Counted from the stretch's first letter, positions 7,654-17,630 are shown. The stretch: 64,000 nt of DNA from Kushneria sinocarnis (GCF_003633775.1 NZ_RBIN01000005.1:303888-367887); one strand, 5' to 3'. Numbers and translations: made by a program. Notes: generated from the sequence alone by a model not told the origin.

Positions 7654-9855
7654 ATGTCACGCCCATATGACCGCTATCGCGACCGGCTTTGCCGTTACGC
7701 CATTCGCCAACCGCTGCTCTGCGGCGCCCTGCTGTCCGGTGCGCTGCCGATGGCGGTCACCCACGCCGAGGAGCCCGGCACCCAGTCGCAGGTGGTGGTC
7801 TCCGCCGCGTCACTGGCGGATGTGACCGGCCCCACCGAAGGCTATCGGGTCTCGGGCAGTGATGCCGCCACCAAAACCGCCACGCCGCTGATCGAGACGG
7901 CCCGTTCGGTCGACGTGATCACCCGGGCGCAGCTGGATGATCAGAACGCGCAGAGCATGAACGACGCCCTGCTCTATACGCCCGGCGCCTTTACCGGCCT
8001 GGCCGGTGCCTCCAAACGCTCCGACGTGGTGGCGCTGCGGGGCTTTCATGGCGGCGATGTTTCCAACACCTTCCTCGACGGCATGCGGCTGCAGAGCGAT
8101 CCGGGTGCCTATTCGGCGATCCAGATCGATCCCTTCTTTCTGGAGCGCATCGATGTGCTCAAGGGGCCGGCCGCCAGCCTCTATGGCCGCACCATGCCGG
8201 GCGGACTGGTCGATTTCACCACCAAACGGCCCCGCCATGAGCAGCAGGGGCTGCTGCGGATGAGCTACGGCAGCTTCGACAACCGCTTTTTGGGCCTGGA
8301 CCTCACCGGCCCGGTGGGCAACGGCGAGTGGGCCGACTACCGCTTCACGGCGCTGGGCAGCGCCTCCGACACCCAGTTCGATGTCGCCGATCGCGAGCGC
8401 TATGCCGTCATGCCCCAGGTCGAACTGCACCCCTCGGAGGATACCGACCTGCTGCTGCAGGCCTATCTGCAGCATGATCCGGCCGGCGACTTCCATGGCG
8501 CCGTCCCCTATGACCTGAGCGTCGACAGTTCGCGCTTCGGACGCACCGTCGATCCCGACTTCTCCGACGCCGACCCGGCCCATGACGTGTTCGAGCGCGA
8601 TCAGCGCATCTTCTCCGCGCAGCTCGAGCACCGCGTCAGCGACAGCCTGACCGTCAACTCGCAGCTGCGCTACATCAACATGGATGTGGAACTCGAGCAG
8701 GTCTATCAGGACGGCTTCAACGGCAACGGGGCCGAACTGACCCGCTACTACTCCGGTGCCAGCGAGGATCTGGAGGCGCTCTCCACCGACAACCGGCTGA
8801 CCTGGGAGACTACCACCGGGGCGCTGTCGCACACCCTGCTGGCCGGGGTGGACTATCAGTGGCGCCACAACGATGCCGATTTCTCGAGTGCCGGCGCCAC
8901 TGCGCTGGATCCCTTCAACCCCGACTACTCGGGCGATTCGCTGACCAGCGAACCGGCCGTCTACAGCAGTCAGGAGCGCGAGGTGCAGCAGGCCGGCGTC
9001 TACCTGCAGGACCAGATCCGGCTGGGCGGCTGGCGTCTGACGCTGGGCGGGCGCCAGGACTATCTCGATCGCGACTACCACTCGAAGCTGAGCGGCGCCA
9101 CCGACAGCCGCAGCGATCAGCACTTCTCCGGCCAGGCCTCGCTGCTCTATCGCTTCGACTCCGGCCTCGCGCCCTACTACAGCTACAGCGAATCCTTCAA
9201 TCCGAGCGCCGACTCCAGCGTCGATGGCGCGGTACCGGCACCGGTGGAGAGCTTTCAGCACGAGCTCGGCATCAAGTACCAGCCGCCGGGCACGCGGGAT
9301 CTCTACTCGCTCGCCGTCTATGACCTGACCCAGCAGAATGTCCAGCAGCGCGCCAGCGTGACGCCGGTCAGCTATATCGGGGTCGGCGATATCCGCTCGC
9401 GGGGGGTCGAACTCTCTGCCCGGGCGGCCCTCACCGACCGGCTCCAGATGATTGCCGGCTACAGCTACAACGACATCGAGTACCGGGATGACAACGACAG
9501 CGTCACTCCCGCCATCGAATCCGGCAATACGCCGGTGCTCTCGCCGAAACAGATGGCCTCGCTGTGGCTGGCCCATGAGTTCCCGCGGAGCATTCGCGGC
9601 GGCGTGGGCATGCGCTGGGTGGACGAAAGCCAGGCCAGTGCCGACAACGAGCGCCAGACCGATGACTACACCCTGGTCGACGCCTTCGTCAGTGCCGACC
9701 TCGGCGAGTTCTCCAGCGCGCTTCAGGGCGCCAGCCTGCGGCTCAATGCCACCAACCTGTTCGACAGGGAGTACGTCACCGGCTGCTTCAACAGCAGCTA
9801 CTGCTACTTCGGCGACGAGCGCAGCGTCACGGCCACGCTGGACTACCACTTCTGA
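7654..9855 (+). CDS. TonB-dependent siderophore receptor
   Basis: 733 residues. A long N-terminal export signal ends near VTHAEEPG (about residue 40). A plug domain follows with the TonB-box-proximal IETARSVDVITRAQL and VLKGPAASLYGRTMPGG. The rest is a 22-strand barrel ending in the outer-membrane signature ATLDYHF. It takes ferric siderophores through the outer membrane with TonB energy; FpvA/FhuA-type receptors are the closest in style. No siderophore synthesis genes lie nearby, so it may serve foreign siderophores. Regulation by the upstream AraC protein and Fur is likely. Confidence 0.9.
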   Translation: MSRPYDRYRDRLCRYAIRQPLLCGALLSGALPMAVTHAEEPGTQSQVVVSAASLADVTGPTEGYRVSGSDAATKTATPLIETARSVDVITRAQLDDQNAQSMNDALLYTPGAFTGLAGASKRSDVVALRGFHGGDVSNTFLDGMRLQSDPGAYSAIQIDPFFLERIDVLKGPAASLYGRTMPGGLVDFTTKRPRHEQQGLLRMSYGSFDNRFLGLDLTGPVGNGEWADYRFTALGSASDTQFDVADRERYAVMPQVELHPSEDTDLLLQAYLQHDPAGDFHGAVPYDLSVDSSRFGRTVDPDFSDADPAHDVFERDQRIFSAQLEHRVSDSLTVNSQLRYINMDVELEQVYQDGFNGNGAELTRYYSGASEDLEALSTDNRLTWETTTGALSHTLLAGVDYQWRHNDADFSSAGATALDPFNPDYSGDSLTSEPAVYSSQEREVQQAGVYLQDQIRLGGWRLTLGGRQDYLDRDYHSKLSGATDSRSDQHFSGQASLLYRFDSGLAPYYSYSESFNPSADSSVDGAVPAPVESFQHELGIKYQPPGTRDLYSLAVYDLTQQNVQQRASVTPVSYIGVGDIRSRGVELSARAALTDRLQMIAGYSYNDIEYRDDNDSVTPAIESGNTPVLSPKQMASLWLAHEFPRSIRGGVGMRWVDESQASADNERQTDDYTLVDAFVSADLGEFSSALQGASLRLNATNLFDREYVTGCFNSSYCYFGDERSVTATLDYHF

Positions 9856-9911
9856 GTCTTCGGTACGGCCACCGCAGGGTGGCCGACCGGGCCGGATGGC
9901 GCGGGGCCGGC

Positions 9912-11423
9912 TCAGCCCACGCGCACGCCCACCATGTGATAGCTCAGCGGGGCCACCTGTCCGCGCAGCCGGCCCTCTTCCACCCGCAGCCCCTCGCCGG
10001 GCTGCGGTTTGACGTGATCGGGCGTGCAGGCCGTGTTGACCGCCTTCATGTGCGGATGGATCAGACACTGATGCTCGCGCAGCGTGGCATGATCAAAGCC
10101 CTCCAGCGCGACATCGAGCTCCAGCGCCTGCTGCGGATCACGGTTGACGATGAACAGCGTGACGCGCTCCCCGGCCTCGTCATGCACGGCCGCCACATCC
10201 AGGCAGGGCACCTCCTCCAGCTCGCGGGTCTGATAGACGGGCCCGTCGACCCTGACATCCAGCGCCCGGCCGCGGCCGTGGCGCGAGGCAAACAGCAGCG
10301 GATAGAACAGCGTCTGGCGCCAGACACTGCCACCGGTTTCGGTCATGATCGGCGCAATCACGTTGACCAGCTGCGCGATGCAGGCGATGCGCACCCGATC
10401 CGAGCGGCGAATGAAGGTGTTGAGCACGCAGCCGATCAAAAGCGCATCCTCGACGTTGTAGACATCCTCCAGGATCGGCGGCGCGAAGGGCCAGTCGCTG
10501 CCCTGCAGGATGCGGCGGTCCTGCTCGACACTGTGATACCAGACGTTCCACTCATCGAAGCAGATATGCACCTGATGGCGGGTGCGCTTCTTCGCCCGCA
10601 TGTAGTCGATCACGCCCCCGATCGAGACGATGTAGCGATCGAGCTTCTCGGCCAGCGCCAGATAGTCGCCGAGCCGGTCCTCGTGATTGGTGAAGTACAT
10701 GTGCAGCGAGATGTAGTCGACCGTCTCATAGCAGTGATCGAGTACCGTCGCCTCCCACTGCGGGTAGCTCGCCATGTCGGGATTCGAGGAGCCGCAGGCC
10801 ACCAGCTCGATATTGCGATCGAAGGCGCGCAGCGCCTTGCCGGTCTCGTGGGCGAGATGACCGTACTCGTCGGCACTCTTCCGGCCAATCTGCCAGGGCC
10901 CGTCCATCTCGTTGCCCAGACACCAGAGCCGCACGTTCCAGGGGTCGCGGCGACCGTTTCTGATCCGCTCATCGCTCCAGGCGCTGCCGCCGGGATGGTT
11001 GACGTACTCGATGAAGTTGCGCGCCGCATCGAGGTCCCGCGAACCGAGGTTGACCGCCAGCATCATCTCGGTGCCGGCCTGCTCGCACCAGTCGGCAAAC
11101 TCGTGAATGCCCACCTGATTCGATTCGCGGCTGTGCCAGGCGAGATCGAGCCGCACCGGGCGCACTTCCCATGGGCCGATACCATCCTCCCAGTTGTAGG
11201 AGGAGACGAAGTTGCCACCGGGATAGCGCACCACCGGCGGCGCCAGCTCGCGTACCAGCGCCAGCACGTCACGCCGGAAGCCCTGCTCGTCGGCCTGCGG
11301 ATGGCCGGGCTCGAAGATGCCGCCATAGATGGCGCGCCCCATGTGTTCGAGAAAGGCGCCGTAGAGCCGGTCATCGATCTCGCTGATGACAAAGTCGCGA
11401 TGCAGGGTCACTCGGGTCTTCAT
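9912..11423 (-). CDS. abfA: Alpha-L-arabinofuranosidase, GH51
   Basis: 503 residues, the normal size for intracellular GH51. The opening LYGAFLEHMGRAIYGGIFEP and RYPGGNFVSSYNWEDGIGP are family signatures. The acid/base Glu is in CLGNEMDGPW (near residue 170) and the nucleophile Glu in ICFDEWNVWY (near 290). There is no signal peptide, so it trims arabinofuranose from oligosaccharides already inside the cell. It is preceded on the same strand by two GPH symporter copies that would bring the oligosaccharides in. GGGAG precedes the ATG. Confidence 0.92.
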   Translation of the reverse strand: MKTRVTLHRDFVISEIDDRLYGAFLEHMGRAIYGGIFEPGHPQADEQGFRRDVLALVRELAPPVVRYPGGNFVSSYNWEDGIGPWEVRPVRLDLAWHSRESNQVGIHEFADWCEQAGTEMMLAVNLGSRDLDAARNFIEYVNHPGGSAWSDERIRNGRRDPWNVRLWCLGNEMDGPWQIGRKSADEYGHLAHETGKALRAFDRNIELVACGSSNPDMASYPQWEATVLDHCYETVDYISLHMYFTNHEDRLGDYLALAEKLDRYIVSIGGVIDYMRAKKRTRHQVHICFDEWNVWYHSVEQDRRILQGSDWPFAPPILEDVYNVEDALLIGCVLNTFIRRSDRVRIACIAQLVNVIAPIMTETGGSVWRQTLFYPLLFASRHGRGRALDVRVDGPVYQTRELEEVPCLDVAAVHDEAGERVTLFIVNRDPQQALELDVALEGFDHATLREHQCLIHPHMKAVNTACTPDHVKPQPGEGLRVEEGRLRGQVAPLSYHMVGVRVG

Positions 11424-11456
11424 GGGGATCTCCCGGTCAGAGGGTCATGGTCGGTG

Positions 11457-12601
11457 TCAGGGGGTGGCCGGACGGGCCGCGCCGGTCGCGCCCGGCTCGG
11501 CCCCGGCACGGCCCGAACGGTTGCCGGCGCGCGCTTCCAGATCATGGCGAATGCGGTCCATCTCGCCGTCATCCAGCCCGAAGCGCCAGCCGGCCAGGGT
11601 CATCAGGGCACTGATCAGCGCCGGAATCAGGGTGAAGAGCAGCACGATCATGGTCAGCGCCGACTCACTCTGGGCCTCGGCCCCGCCTTCATAGCCGCCC
11701 AGCGACAGCAGAAAGCCCACCAGCCCGCCTGCGGCCGCCAGGCCCAGTTTCAGGAAGAAGAGGTTGCCGGCGAAGGAGACCCCGGTGTTGCGATAGCCGC
11801 TCTGCCATTCGCCGTAGTCCTCGGCATCGGCCATGAAGGCCCGGGCAATCGGCGTGCCGATGCCGTGGCAGATGTTGATCGCGATCACCACGATCCCCGC
11901 CGGGATTATCTGATTGCCCGGCACGCCAGCGCGCGCAGGTTCTTCAGCAAGCCGTGAGAGGTGTTGCCGACCGGCTGCACCCGCTCGCGCACGGTGGCGA
12001 AGCAGAAACCGAACATGAAAAGCGCGATCACGCACATCAGCCCCATGGTGACCTGGAAGCCGCGGGCCTCGTCACCGGCGCCGAACCACTCGACCAGCGG
12101 CATCAGCGATGAGTTGAGAATCAGATAGGCCACCCCCACCAGCACGAAGCGCCACGACTGGCACGACACCCGCTCGCGGTGGTCACTGGTGATCACCCCG
12201 CCCAGCGCGCAGTAGGGAATATTGACCGCGGTGTAGAGAAGCGACATCACCGCATAGGTGACAAAGGCATAGATGATCCTGCCCTGCTCCGACCAGTCCG
12301 GGGTGGTAAACATCAAAACGCAGGCCACGGCCAGCGGCACCGGAATGAACAGCAGCCAGGGGCGGAAGCGCCCCCAGCGGCTGCGGGTACGATCGGCAAT
12401 CGCGCCCATGAGCGGGTCGGTCACCGCGTCCACGAAGCGCATGAAGAGAAAGATAGTGCCCACCACTGCCGGCGAGATGCCGTAGACATCGGTGTAGAAA
12501 TAGGCGAGATACATGACCACGGCGGCGAAGGTCATGTTGTTGCCGGCATCGCCCATGCCGAACCCGATCTTTTCGATAACGCTGACACCACCCCGCTGCA
12601 T
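11457..12601 (-). pseudogene. GPH-family sugar:cation symporter, broken by an internal deletion and frameshift
   Basis: The N-terminal half (from MQRGGVSVIEKIGFGMGDAG at 12601) is nearly identical to the intact neighbour at 12684-14105 up to LLKNLRALA. The frame then ends at 11906. A second frame resumes exactly at the matching residues (VPGNQIIPAG against IPGSTLIVAT) and runs to the normal end at 11457. About 95 residues present in the intact copy are missing, and the junction near 11921-11926 shifts the frame. The start has its own GGAAGG site, so a truncated six-helix protein of about 230 residues could still be made. This is a tandem duplicate that has decayed. Confidence 0.85.
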
Positions 12602-12683
12602 CTTCGCACCCTTCCTGCGATGGAACTGCCATGAACGAAGTGCGGCGAGGCGTCGAGCGTGCGTCACCGCGTGCCCCCGGCAT

Positions 12684-14105
12684 TCAGCCGGGGTGCGTCG
12701 AAGCGGGTCGCATGTCGTCATCCTCAAAGGAAGCGCGATCATCCTCGGCGGCGTGGCGGGCATCGCTGCGCGCCTCGAAATCGCGGTGAATGCGATCCAT
12801 GGTGCGATCATCGAGCCCGAACAGCCAGATGGCCCCCCACATCAGCACGCAGATGGCGGCCGGAATCAGCGTCAGCATCAGGGTGATCGCCAGCAGCGCA
12901 TCACTGCCCTGCTGCTCCAGCCCGGCGTCATAGCCACCCCAGGAGAGCAGAAAGCCGATCAGTCCGCCACCCAGCGCCAGCCCCAGCTTGAGAAAGAAGA
13001 GGTTGCCGGCGAAGGAGACACCGGTCAGACGATGCCCGTTGCGCCACTCGCCGTAGTCCTCGGCATCCGCCATGAGCGCCCAGGAGACGGGCGTACCGAT
13101 GCCGTGGAAGAAGTTGATCAGGATGAACACCAGGGTGGCGACGATCAGCGTGCTGCCGGGAATCACGAACAGCAGCGCCGAGGCCAGGATCAGCAGCAGG
13201 GTGCTGCCCAGAAACACGGAGCGCTTGCTGATGCGTCCGGTCATCAGCGGCGAGACGGCGGTGCCGATCATCTTGCCCACCACGCCGAGGGTGACAAACA
13301 GCGAGATCCCGGTGGCGCCCAGCCCCAGCACCCAGTTGGCGTAGTAGACCGCCGCACCCTGGCGCAGGAAGAACTGCAGCGCCTGCAGGAAGGTAATGGA
13401 GAGAATGATGCACCACTTGGGGTTGGCGGCCAGCGTGCGCAGATCGCGCCACGGGTTGCGGCTGCTCTGCACCGGCGGCGTGATCCGCTCGCGCACGGTG
13501 GCAAAGCAGAAGGCGTACATGCCGAGCGCGATCACGCACATCAGCCCCATGGTGATCTGAAAGCCGAACGCCTCATCGCCGCCGCCGAACCACTCGACCA
13601 GCGGCAGCAGGCCGCTGTTGAGGATCAGGTAGGCCACCCCCACCAGCACGAAGCGCCACGACTGGCACGACACCCGCTCGCGATGGTCGCTGGTGATTAC
13701 CCCGCCCAGTGCGCAGTAGGGAATGTTGACGGCCGTGTACAGAAGCGACATCACCGCATAGGTGACAAAGGCATAGAGAATCTTGCCGCCCTGCGAGAAG
13801 TCCGGGGTGGTAAACATCAAAACGCAGGCTGCAGCCAGCGGCACCGGAATGAACAGCAGCCAGGGGCGAAAGCGCCCCCAGCGGCTGTGGGTACGATCGG
13901 CAATGGCGCCCATGAGCGGGTCGGTGACCGCATCCACGAAGCGCATGGAGAGGAAGATGGTGCCGACCACCGCCGGCGAGATGCCGTAGACATCGGTGTA
14001 GAAATAGGAGAGGTACATGACCACGGCGGCAAAGGTCATGTTGTTGCCGGCATCACCCATGCCGAAGCCGATCTTTTCGATGATGCCGAGTCTGGTGCCC
14101 TGCAT
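12684..14105 (-). CDS. GPH-family glycoside-pentoside-hexuronide:cation symporter (XynP-like)
   Basis: 473 residues with twelve transmembrane segments. GPH signatures are GMGDAGNNMTFAAVVMYL at the start, FVDAVTDPLMGAIADRT after helix 2, and MADAEDYGEWRNGHRLTG in the second half. It imports oligosaccharides with Na+ or H+. Its place upstream of an intracellular GH51 arabinofuranosidase points to arabino- or arabinoxylo-oligosaccharides. The C-terminal tail is acidic (about 30 residues, AEDDRASFEDDDMRP). It is the intact member of the tandem pair. Confidence 0.88.
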   Translation of the reverse strand: MQGTRLGIIEKIGFGMGDAGNNMTFAAVVMYLSYFYTDVYGISPAVVGTIFLSMRFVDAVTDPLMGAIADRTHSRWGRFRPWLLFIPVPLAAACVLMFTTPDFSQGGKILYAFVTYAVMSLLYTAVNIPYCALGGVITSDHRERVSCQSWRFVLVGVAYLILNSGLLPLVEWFGGGDEAFGFQITMGLMCVIALGMYAFCFATVRERITPPVQSSRNPWRDLRTLAANPKWCIILSITFLQALQFFLRQGAAVYYANWVLGLGATGISLFVTLGVVGKMIGTAVSPLMTGRISKRSVFLGSTLLLILASALLFVIPGSTLIVATLVFILINFFHGIGTPVSWALMADAEDYGEWRNGHRLTGVSFAGNLFFLKLGLALGGGLIGFLLSWGGYDAGLEQQGSDALLAITLMLTLIPAAICVLMWGAIWLFGLDDRTMDRIHRDFEARSDARHAAEDDRASFEDDDMRPASTHPG

Positions 14106-14490
14106 GTCGCGCTCTTGGTACCGCGGACGCCCGGCCCTCCCCGAGGCCGGCTGCTTTCGTCAGAAGCTATACAAGAACCCGCTCATCTGCCCAATAACCA
14201 AACCATCACCCATTGATGATATTACGGTTATCGTTGTCATTGGCATGCAGTGAAAACAGAGAGATATAACAGCGTATCGACCTGCCCCCTGCACTAGAGT
14301 CGAATGGGCGGGCAGGCCCGATTAGCCCAATGTCGCATGGTGATCACCATCGCGGCGCCGGGCGCAACGGACGACGCGCCGGCCCGGTCGGGATTCGCTG
14401 AATGGCCAACGAGCAGCCACACTGAAGGTATCCACGGACGGTCGGCATCGCGCCGGCGTGTCATTGACCAATTTCACCAAGGAGGTCGTT
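14106..14490. other. Intergenic region between the GPH symporter and the aldo/keto reductase
   Basis: The stretch 14160-14290 is AT-rich compared with its flanks and probably holds the divergent promoters. ATAACC (14194-14199) and GGTTATC (14226-14232) repeat the half-sites of the palindrome at 5488-5505, here 26 bases apart. No gene is seen. Confidence 0.4.
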
Positions 14491-15552
14491 GTGGAATATC
14501 GCAATCTGGGCAATTCGGGACTGCGTGTCTCGACCGCGACCCTGGGCACCATGACCTTCGGCGGCTCGGGCAGGATGGCCAGTCTCGGGGATACCGATGT
14601 GGCCGGCGCCCGGCGTCAGATCGACATGTGCATCGATCGCGGGGTCAACTTCTTCGATACCGCCAACATGTACTCGGCGGGCGCTTCGGAAGAGATTCTC
14701 GGCGAGGCGATCAAGGACAAGCGGGACGACATCCTGCTGGCTACCAAGGTGCGCTTTCCGATGGGCGAGGGGCCCAACGAGGACGGCCTGTCGCGCCAGC
14801 ACATCCTGACCCAGTGTGATGCCAGCCTGCGCCGACTGCAGACCGATCGCATCGACCTCTACCAGCTGCATCAGTGGGATGGCCTGACACCGCTGGAGGA
14901 GACCCTCCAGACCATGGATCAGCTGGTGCGCGACGGCAAGGTGCGCTACTACGGCATCTCCAACTTCTCCGGCTGGCACCTGATGAAGGTGATGCAGACC
15001 TGCGAGCGTCACGGCTTCATCAAGCCGGTCTCCCAGCAGATTCACTATACCCCCCAGGCGCGCGATGCCGAATACGAGCTGATGCCGGCCGCCGGCGATC
15101 AGGGACTGGGCACCATGATCTGGAGCCCGCTGGCCGGTGGCCTGCTTTCCGGCAAGTATCGCCGCGGTCAGACCAACCCCGATGGCACCCGCTTCAGCCA
15201 GGGCTGGACCGAGCCGCCGATCCGTGACGAGGAGCAGCTCTACAATGTCATCGACACCCTGGTGAAGATCGGTGAGAACCACGGCGTTTCCGCCGCCCAG
15301 GTCACCCTCGCCTGGCTGCTCACCCGCCGGGGCGTGACCACTGCGGTGGTCGGCGCCCGCAAGGATCATCAGCTGGAGGACAACCTGGCCGGAGTCGAGC
15401 TGAAACTCGCCCGGCACGAGATCGAGGCGATCGAATCCGCCAGTCGACCGCCGCTGATCTACCCCTACTGGCATCAGCTCAAGACGGCTGCCAACCGCTT
15501 TGGTTCGCACGATCGCATCCTGCACCAGCCCTATCTCGATGACAGCGAGTGA
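14491..15552 (+). CDS. Aldo/keto reductase
   Basis: 353 residues from a GTG start. AAGGAGG at 14479-14485 lies 5 bases before the GTG at 14491, which is better supported than the in-frame start 33 bases upstream. The catalytic tetrad is visible: Asp and Tyr in FFDTANMYSAG, Lys in LLATKVRF and His in LYQLHQWDG. The C-terminal NADPH-binding pattern is VVGARKDHQLEDNL. It is similar to the YajO / general-stress AKR group, which reduces aldehydes and sugar carbonyls. Substrate unknown. It is followed by a strong hairpin at 15594-15616. Confidence 0.85.
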   Translation: MEYRNLGNSGLRVSTATLGTMTFGGSGRMASLGDTDVAGARRQIDMCIDRGVNFFDTANMYSAGASEEILGEAIKDKRDDILLATKVRFPMGEGPNEDGLSRQHILTQCDASLRRLQTDRIDLYQLHQWDGLTPLEETLQTMDQLVRDGKVRYYGISNFSGWHLMKVMQTCERHGFIKPVSQQIHYTPQARDAEYELMPAAGDQGLGTMIWSPLAGGLLSGKYRRGQTNPDGTRFSQGWTEPPIRDEEQLYNVIDTLVKIGENHGVSAAQVTLAWLLTRRGVTTAVVGARKDHQLEDNLAGVELKLARHEIEAIESASRPPLIYPYWHQLKTAANRFGSHDRILHQPYLDDSE

Positions 15553-15593
15553 TCCGCGCCCGCTGCCGCGCGGCGGCCAGCGCTGCTGAACCG

Positions 15594-15616
15594 GCGCCCG
15601 CTCATCGAGCGGGCGC
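15594..15616 (+). terminator. Strong hairpin after the aldo/keto reductase
   Basis: GCGCCCGCTC-ATC-GAGCGGGCGC is a perfect 10-base stem, 41 bases after the stop. No T tract follows, so termination efficiency is uncertain. Confidence 0.5.
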
Positions 15617-15734
15617 TGTCATGTCCGGGCACGGCAGCAGTATGCAACTTTCGGCGATACGCCCAAAGCGCGATGGTGAAAAGCACCGGCTCTGCCCAGC
15701 ATGGAGACATCGGCCTGCCACGAGGAGCGTGACC

Positions 15735-16013
15735 ATGACTGCCCAGTTCATTACCCGGGATCTGCTGGAGCGCTGCCGTCGCGAGCAGCGCACCCAGCTC
15801 GAGCGCAATCAGCAGCGGTTCGATCATGCCGCCATCAGCCACCGCAAGGAGCTCTCGCTGCTGGTGGAACAGGCCATGACGGCAGGCGGCAGCTACGCCG
15901 AGATCGTGCACAACCACCGCCACATCGAGCTGACCGAAGCGGAACTGAACGAGCTGATCGGCCCCGAACAGGCCCTGCGCGAACGCATCGAACGCTTTCG
16001 CACCAGCCACTGA
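15735..16013 (+). CDS. Small hypothetical protein
   Basis: 92 residues starting MTAQFITRDLLERCRREQ, with GAGGAGCG before the ATG. The sequence is charged, without Cys or a membrane segment, and is predicted helical (KELSLLVEQAMTAGGSYAEI, TEAELNELIGPEQALRERIE). I do not recognise a family. It sits alone between the aldo/keto reductase and the convergent GH28-like gene. Confidence 0.6.
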   Translation: MTAQFITRDLLERCRREQRTQLERNQQRFDHAAISHRKELSLLVEQAMTAGGSYAEIVHNHRHIELTEAELNELIGPEQALRERIERFRTSH

Positions 16014-16124
16014 AGCCCGCCTGCGCATTCCGGCGACCGTCGAGCAGCGCGTCGCTGGCCCGGAGCAGCCATCGCCCCGGCTGCCGACCGGCATGACCGG
16101 ATCGACCGGCCGAACAGCGCCGGA

Positions 16125-17558
16125 TCATGTGGCCTTCAGCACCCGATGGGGGTAGTGCGCATCGTTGATGACCACATTGGAAAGCGCCACATCGGCATTG
16201 TCGATGCGCCACGCCGCCCCGGCCCGGTTGAAGAGGGTGTCGCTGATGGTGATGCCGGCGAGCACGTCATCGGGCAGCCCCTGCAGATCGAGCGCATGTT
16301 CGCCGCACTGACCGACGGTGACCCGCCGGACATCGATGTTGTGCACCAGTGGCTTGTAGACGCCGACGTCGCCCTCGTCGTCACACAGGTCGATGCACAT
16401 GAAGGCATCCACCGCGCGTTCGACGACGACGTTCTGCATGCGTACATTCTCGATCACCCCGCCACGCAGGGCGTTGGTCCTGATGTGCAGCACCACGTCG
16501 TGCTCGGCGAACCGGCAGTCATGCACCAGCAGGTTGCGCACCCCACCGCTGGTCTCGCTGCCGATCACCACGCCGCCGCGACCGGCGGTCATGGTGCAGT
16601 GCCGGATCAGGACATCCTCACAGGGTACGTTGATCCGCCGACCATCACTGTTCCGGCCCGAGCGCAGCGCAATGCAGTTGCCTGCAACGGCCAGGGTGCA
16701 GTGTTCGATGACCACATGGCGACAGGACTCGGGCGTGCAGCCATCGCTGTCGGGGCTGTAACCGTCGATATGCAGGCCGCGGATCCGCACGCTCTCGCAC
16801 AGTACCGGGTGGACACTCCACTGCGGTGCCCGGCGCAGGGTGACCCCCTCGATCAGGACATTGCGGCACTGATAGAACTGGATGAAGGCGGGCGGCAGCA
16901 GGGCGCCGGCTTCGATGCGCCGCTGCTCGACCGGCAGACCGTCGTCGGCCATGGCATGCAGCTGGCTGATCGCTTCCGCCCGTTCGGCTGCCGCGTCGCA
17001 CTGCCCCGCCGTGTCCCCATCCGGCCACGGCCACCTGCACTCCCGGTCGGCCTGGCCATCGAGCATGCCGGGGCCGGTCACCGCCACATTCTCTGCACCC
17101 CGGGCGTAGATGAAGGGCGAGTGATTGATCAGCTCGACCCCCTCGAAGCGGGTATGCACCCCCGGCAGGTACCGATCGGGATCGCGGCTGAACAGCAGCA
17201 CGGCACCGCGACCGACATGCAGCTCGACATTGCTCTGCAGATGAATGGCACCGGTCAGAAAGGTCCCTTCGGGCACGATTACCCGGCCGCCTCCCATCCT
17301 GACGCACTCGTCGATCGCCCGTGCAATGGCAGCCGTACTGTCGGTGCTGCCGTCCCCGAGCGCCCCATGAGCGGTAATCTCCACGCTGTAGTCGGGAAAG
17401 ACGGGCGTCGAGACGTGAGAGAGGATGTGCTCGCTGGCGGACTGCGCCCAGTCCTCATCGGCAATGGTCAGCAGCTGCCGGGGCATCGGTCGCTGATAAC
17501 CGACCCTGCCAAGATCCGCTCGACCGGCAGGCTGCTGCATTGATGCATCATTGACCAT
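16125..17558 (-). CDS. GH28-fold (polygalacturonase-like) beta-helix protein with a degraded active site
   Basis: 477 residues. The right-handed beta-helix pattern of bacterial GH28 is clear: ITAHGALGDGSTDSTAAI at the start, then SDGCTPESCRHVVIEHC, GRRINVPCEDVLIRHCTM and VVIGSETSGGVRNLLVHDC. The catalytic positions are altered. The DD of GDDCIA is AGNCIA; the His of GHGGV is Arg (GRGGV); RIKTN is HIRTN; only the Asp of the first motif remains (DSDG). I confirmed these codons in the DNA. It has no signal peptide. It may be a non-hydrolytic carbohydrate-binding protein or use different chemistry. A single gene between two transcription terminators. Confidence 0.8.
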   Translation of the reverse strand: MVNDASMQQPAGRADLGRVGYQRPMPRQLLTIADEDWAQSASEHILSHVSTPVFPDYSVEITAHGALGDGSTDSTAAIARAIDECVRMGGGRVIVPEGTFLTGAIHLQSNVELHVGRGAVLLFSRDPDRYLPGVHTRFEGVELINHSPFIYARGAENVAVTGPGMLDGQADRECRWPWPDGDTAGQCDAAAERAEAISQLHAMADDGLPVEQRRIEAGALLPPAFIQFYQCRNVLIEGVTLRRAPQWSVHPVLCESVRIRGLHIDGYSPDSDGCTPESCRHVVIEHCTLAVAGNCIALRSGRNSDGRRINVPCEDVLIRHCTMTAGRGGVVIGSETSGGVRNLLVHDCRFAEHDVVLHIRTNALRGGVIENVRMQNVVVERAVDAFMCIDLCDDEGDVGVYKPLVHNIDVRRVTVGQCGEHALDLQGLPDDVLAGITISDTLFNRAGAAWRIDNADVALSNVVINDAHYPHRVLKAT

Positions 17559-17595
17559 GTCAGACTCCTCACTGTTAACGGCCTGAGGGGCACGT

Positions 17596-17630
17596 AAAAA
17601 AACCCCGCTCGGGCGCGGCCCGGCGGGGTT
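17596..17630 (-). terminator. Terminator downstream of the orphan gene 17727-18503
   Basis: AACCCCGC ... GCGGGGTT pairs at 17601-17630 with a run of seven Ts on the minus strand (17596-17602). It closes the orphan unit and insulates the GH28-like gene that starts at 17558. Confidence 0.75.

Noticed and set aside
9874..9895. GGCCACC-GCA-GGGTGGCC hairpin after the TonB receptor as terminator
   Set aside because: Short stem and no T tract; too weak to list as a feature.
7810..10068. 752-residue minus-strand frame opposite the TonB receptor
   Set aside because: Shadow of the receptor; no start signal and no recognisable domain.
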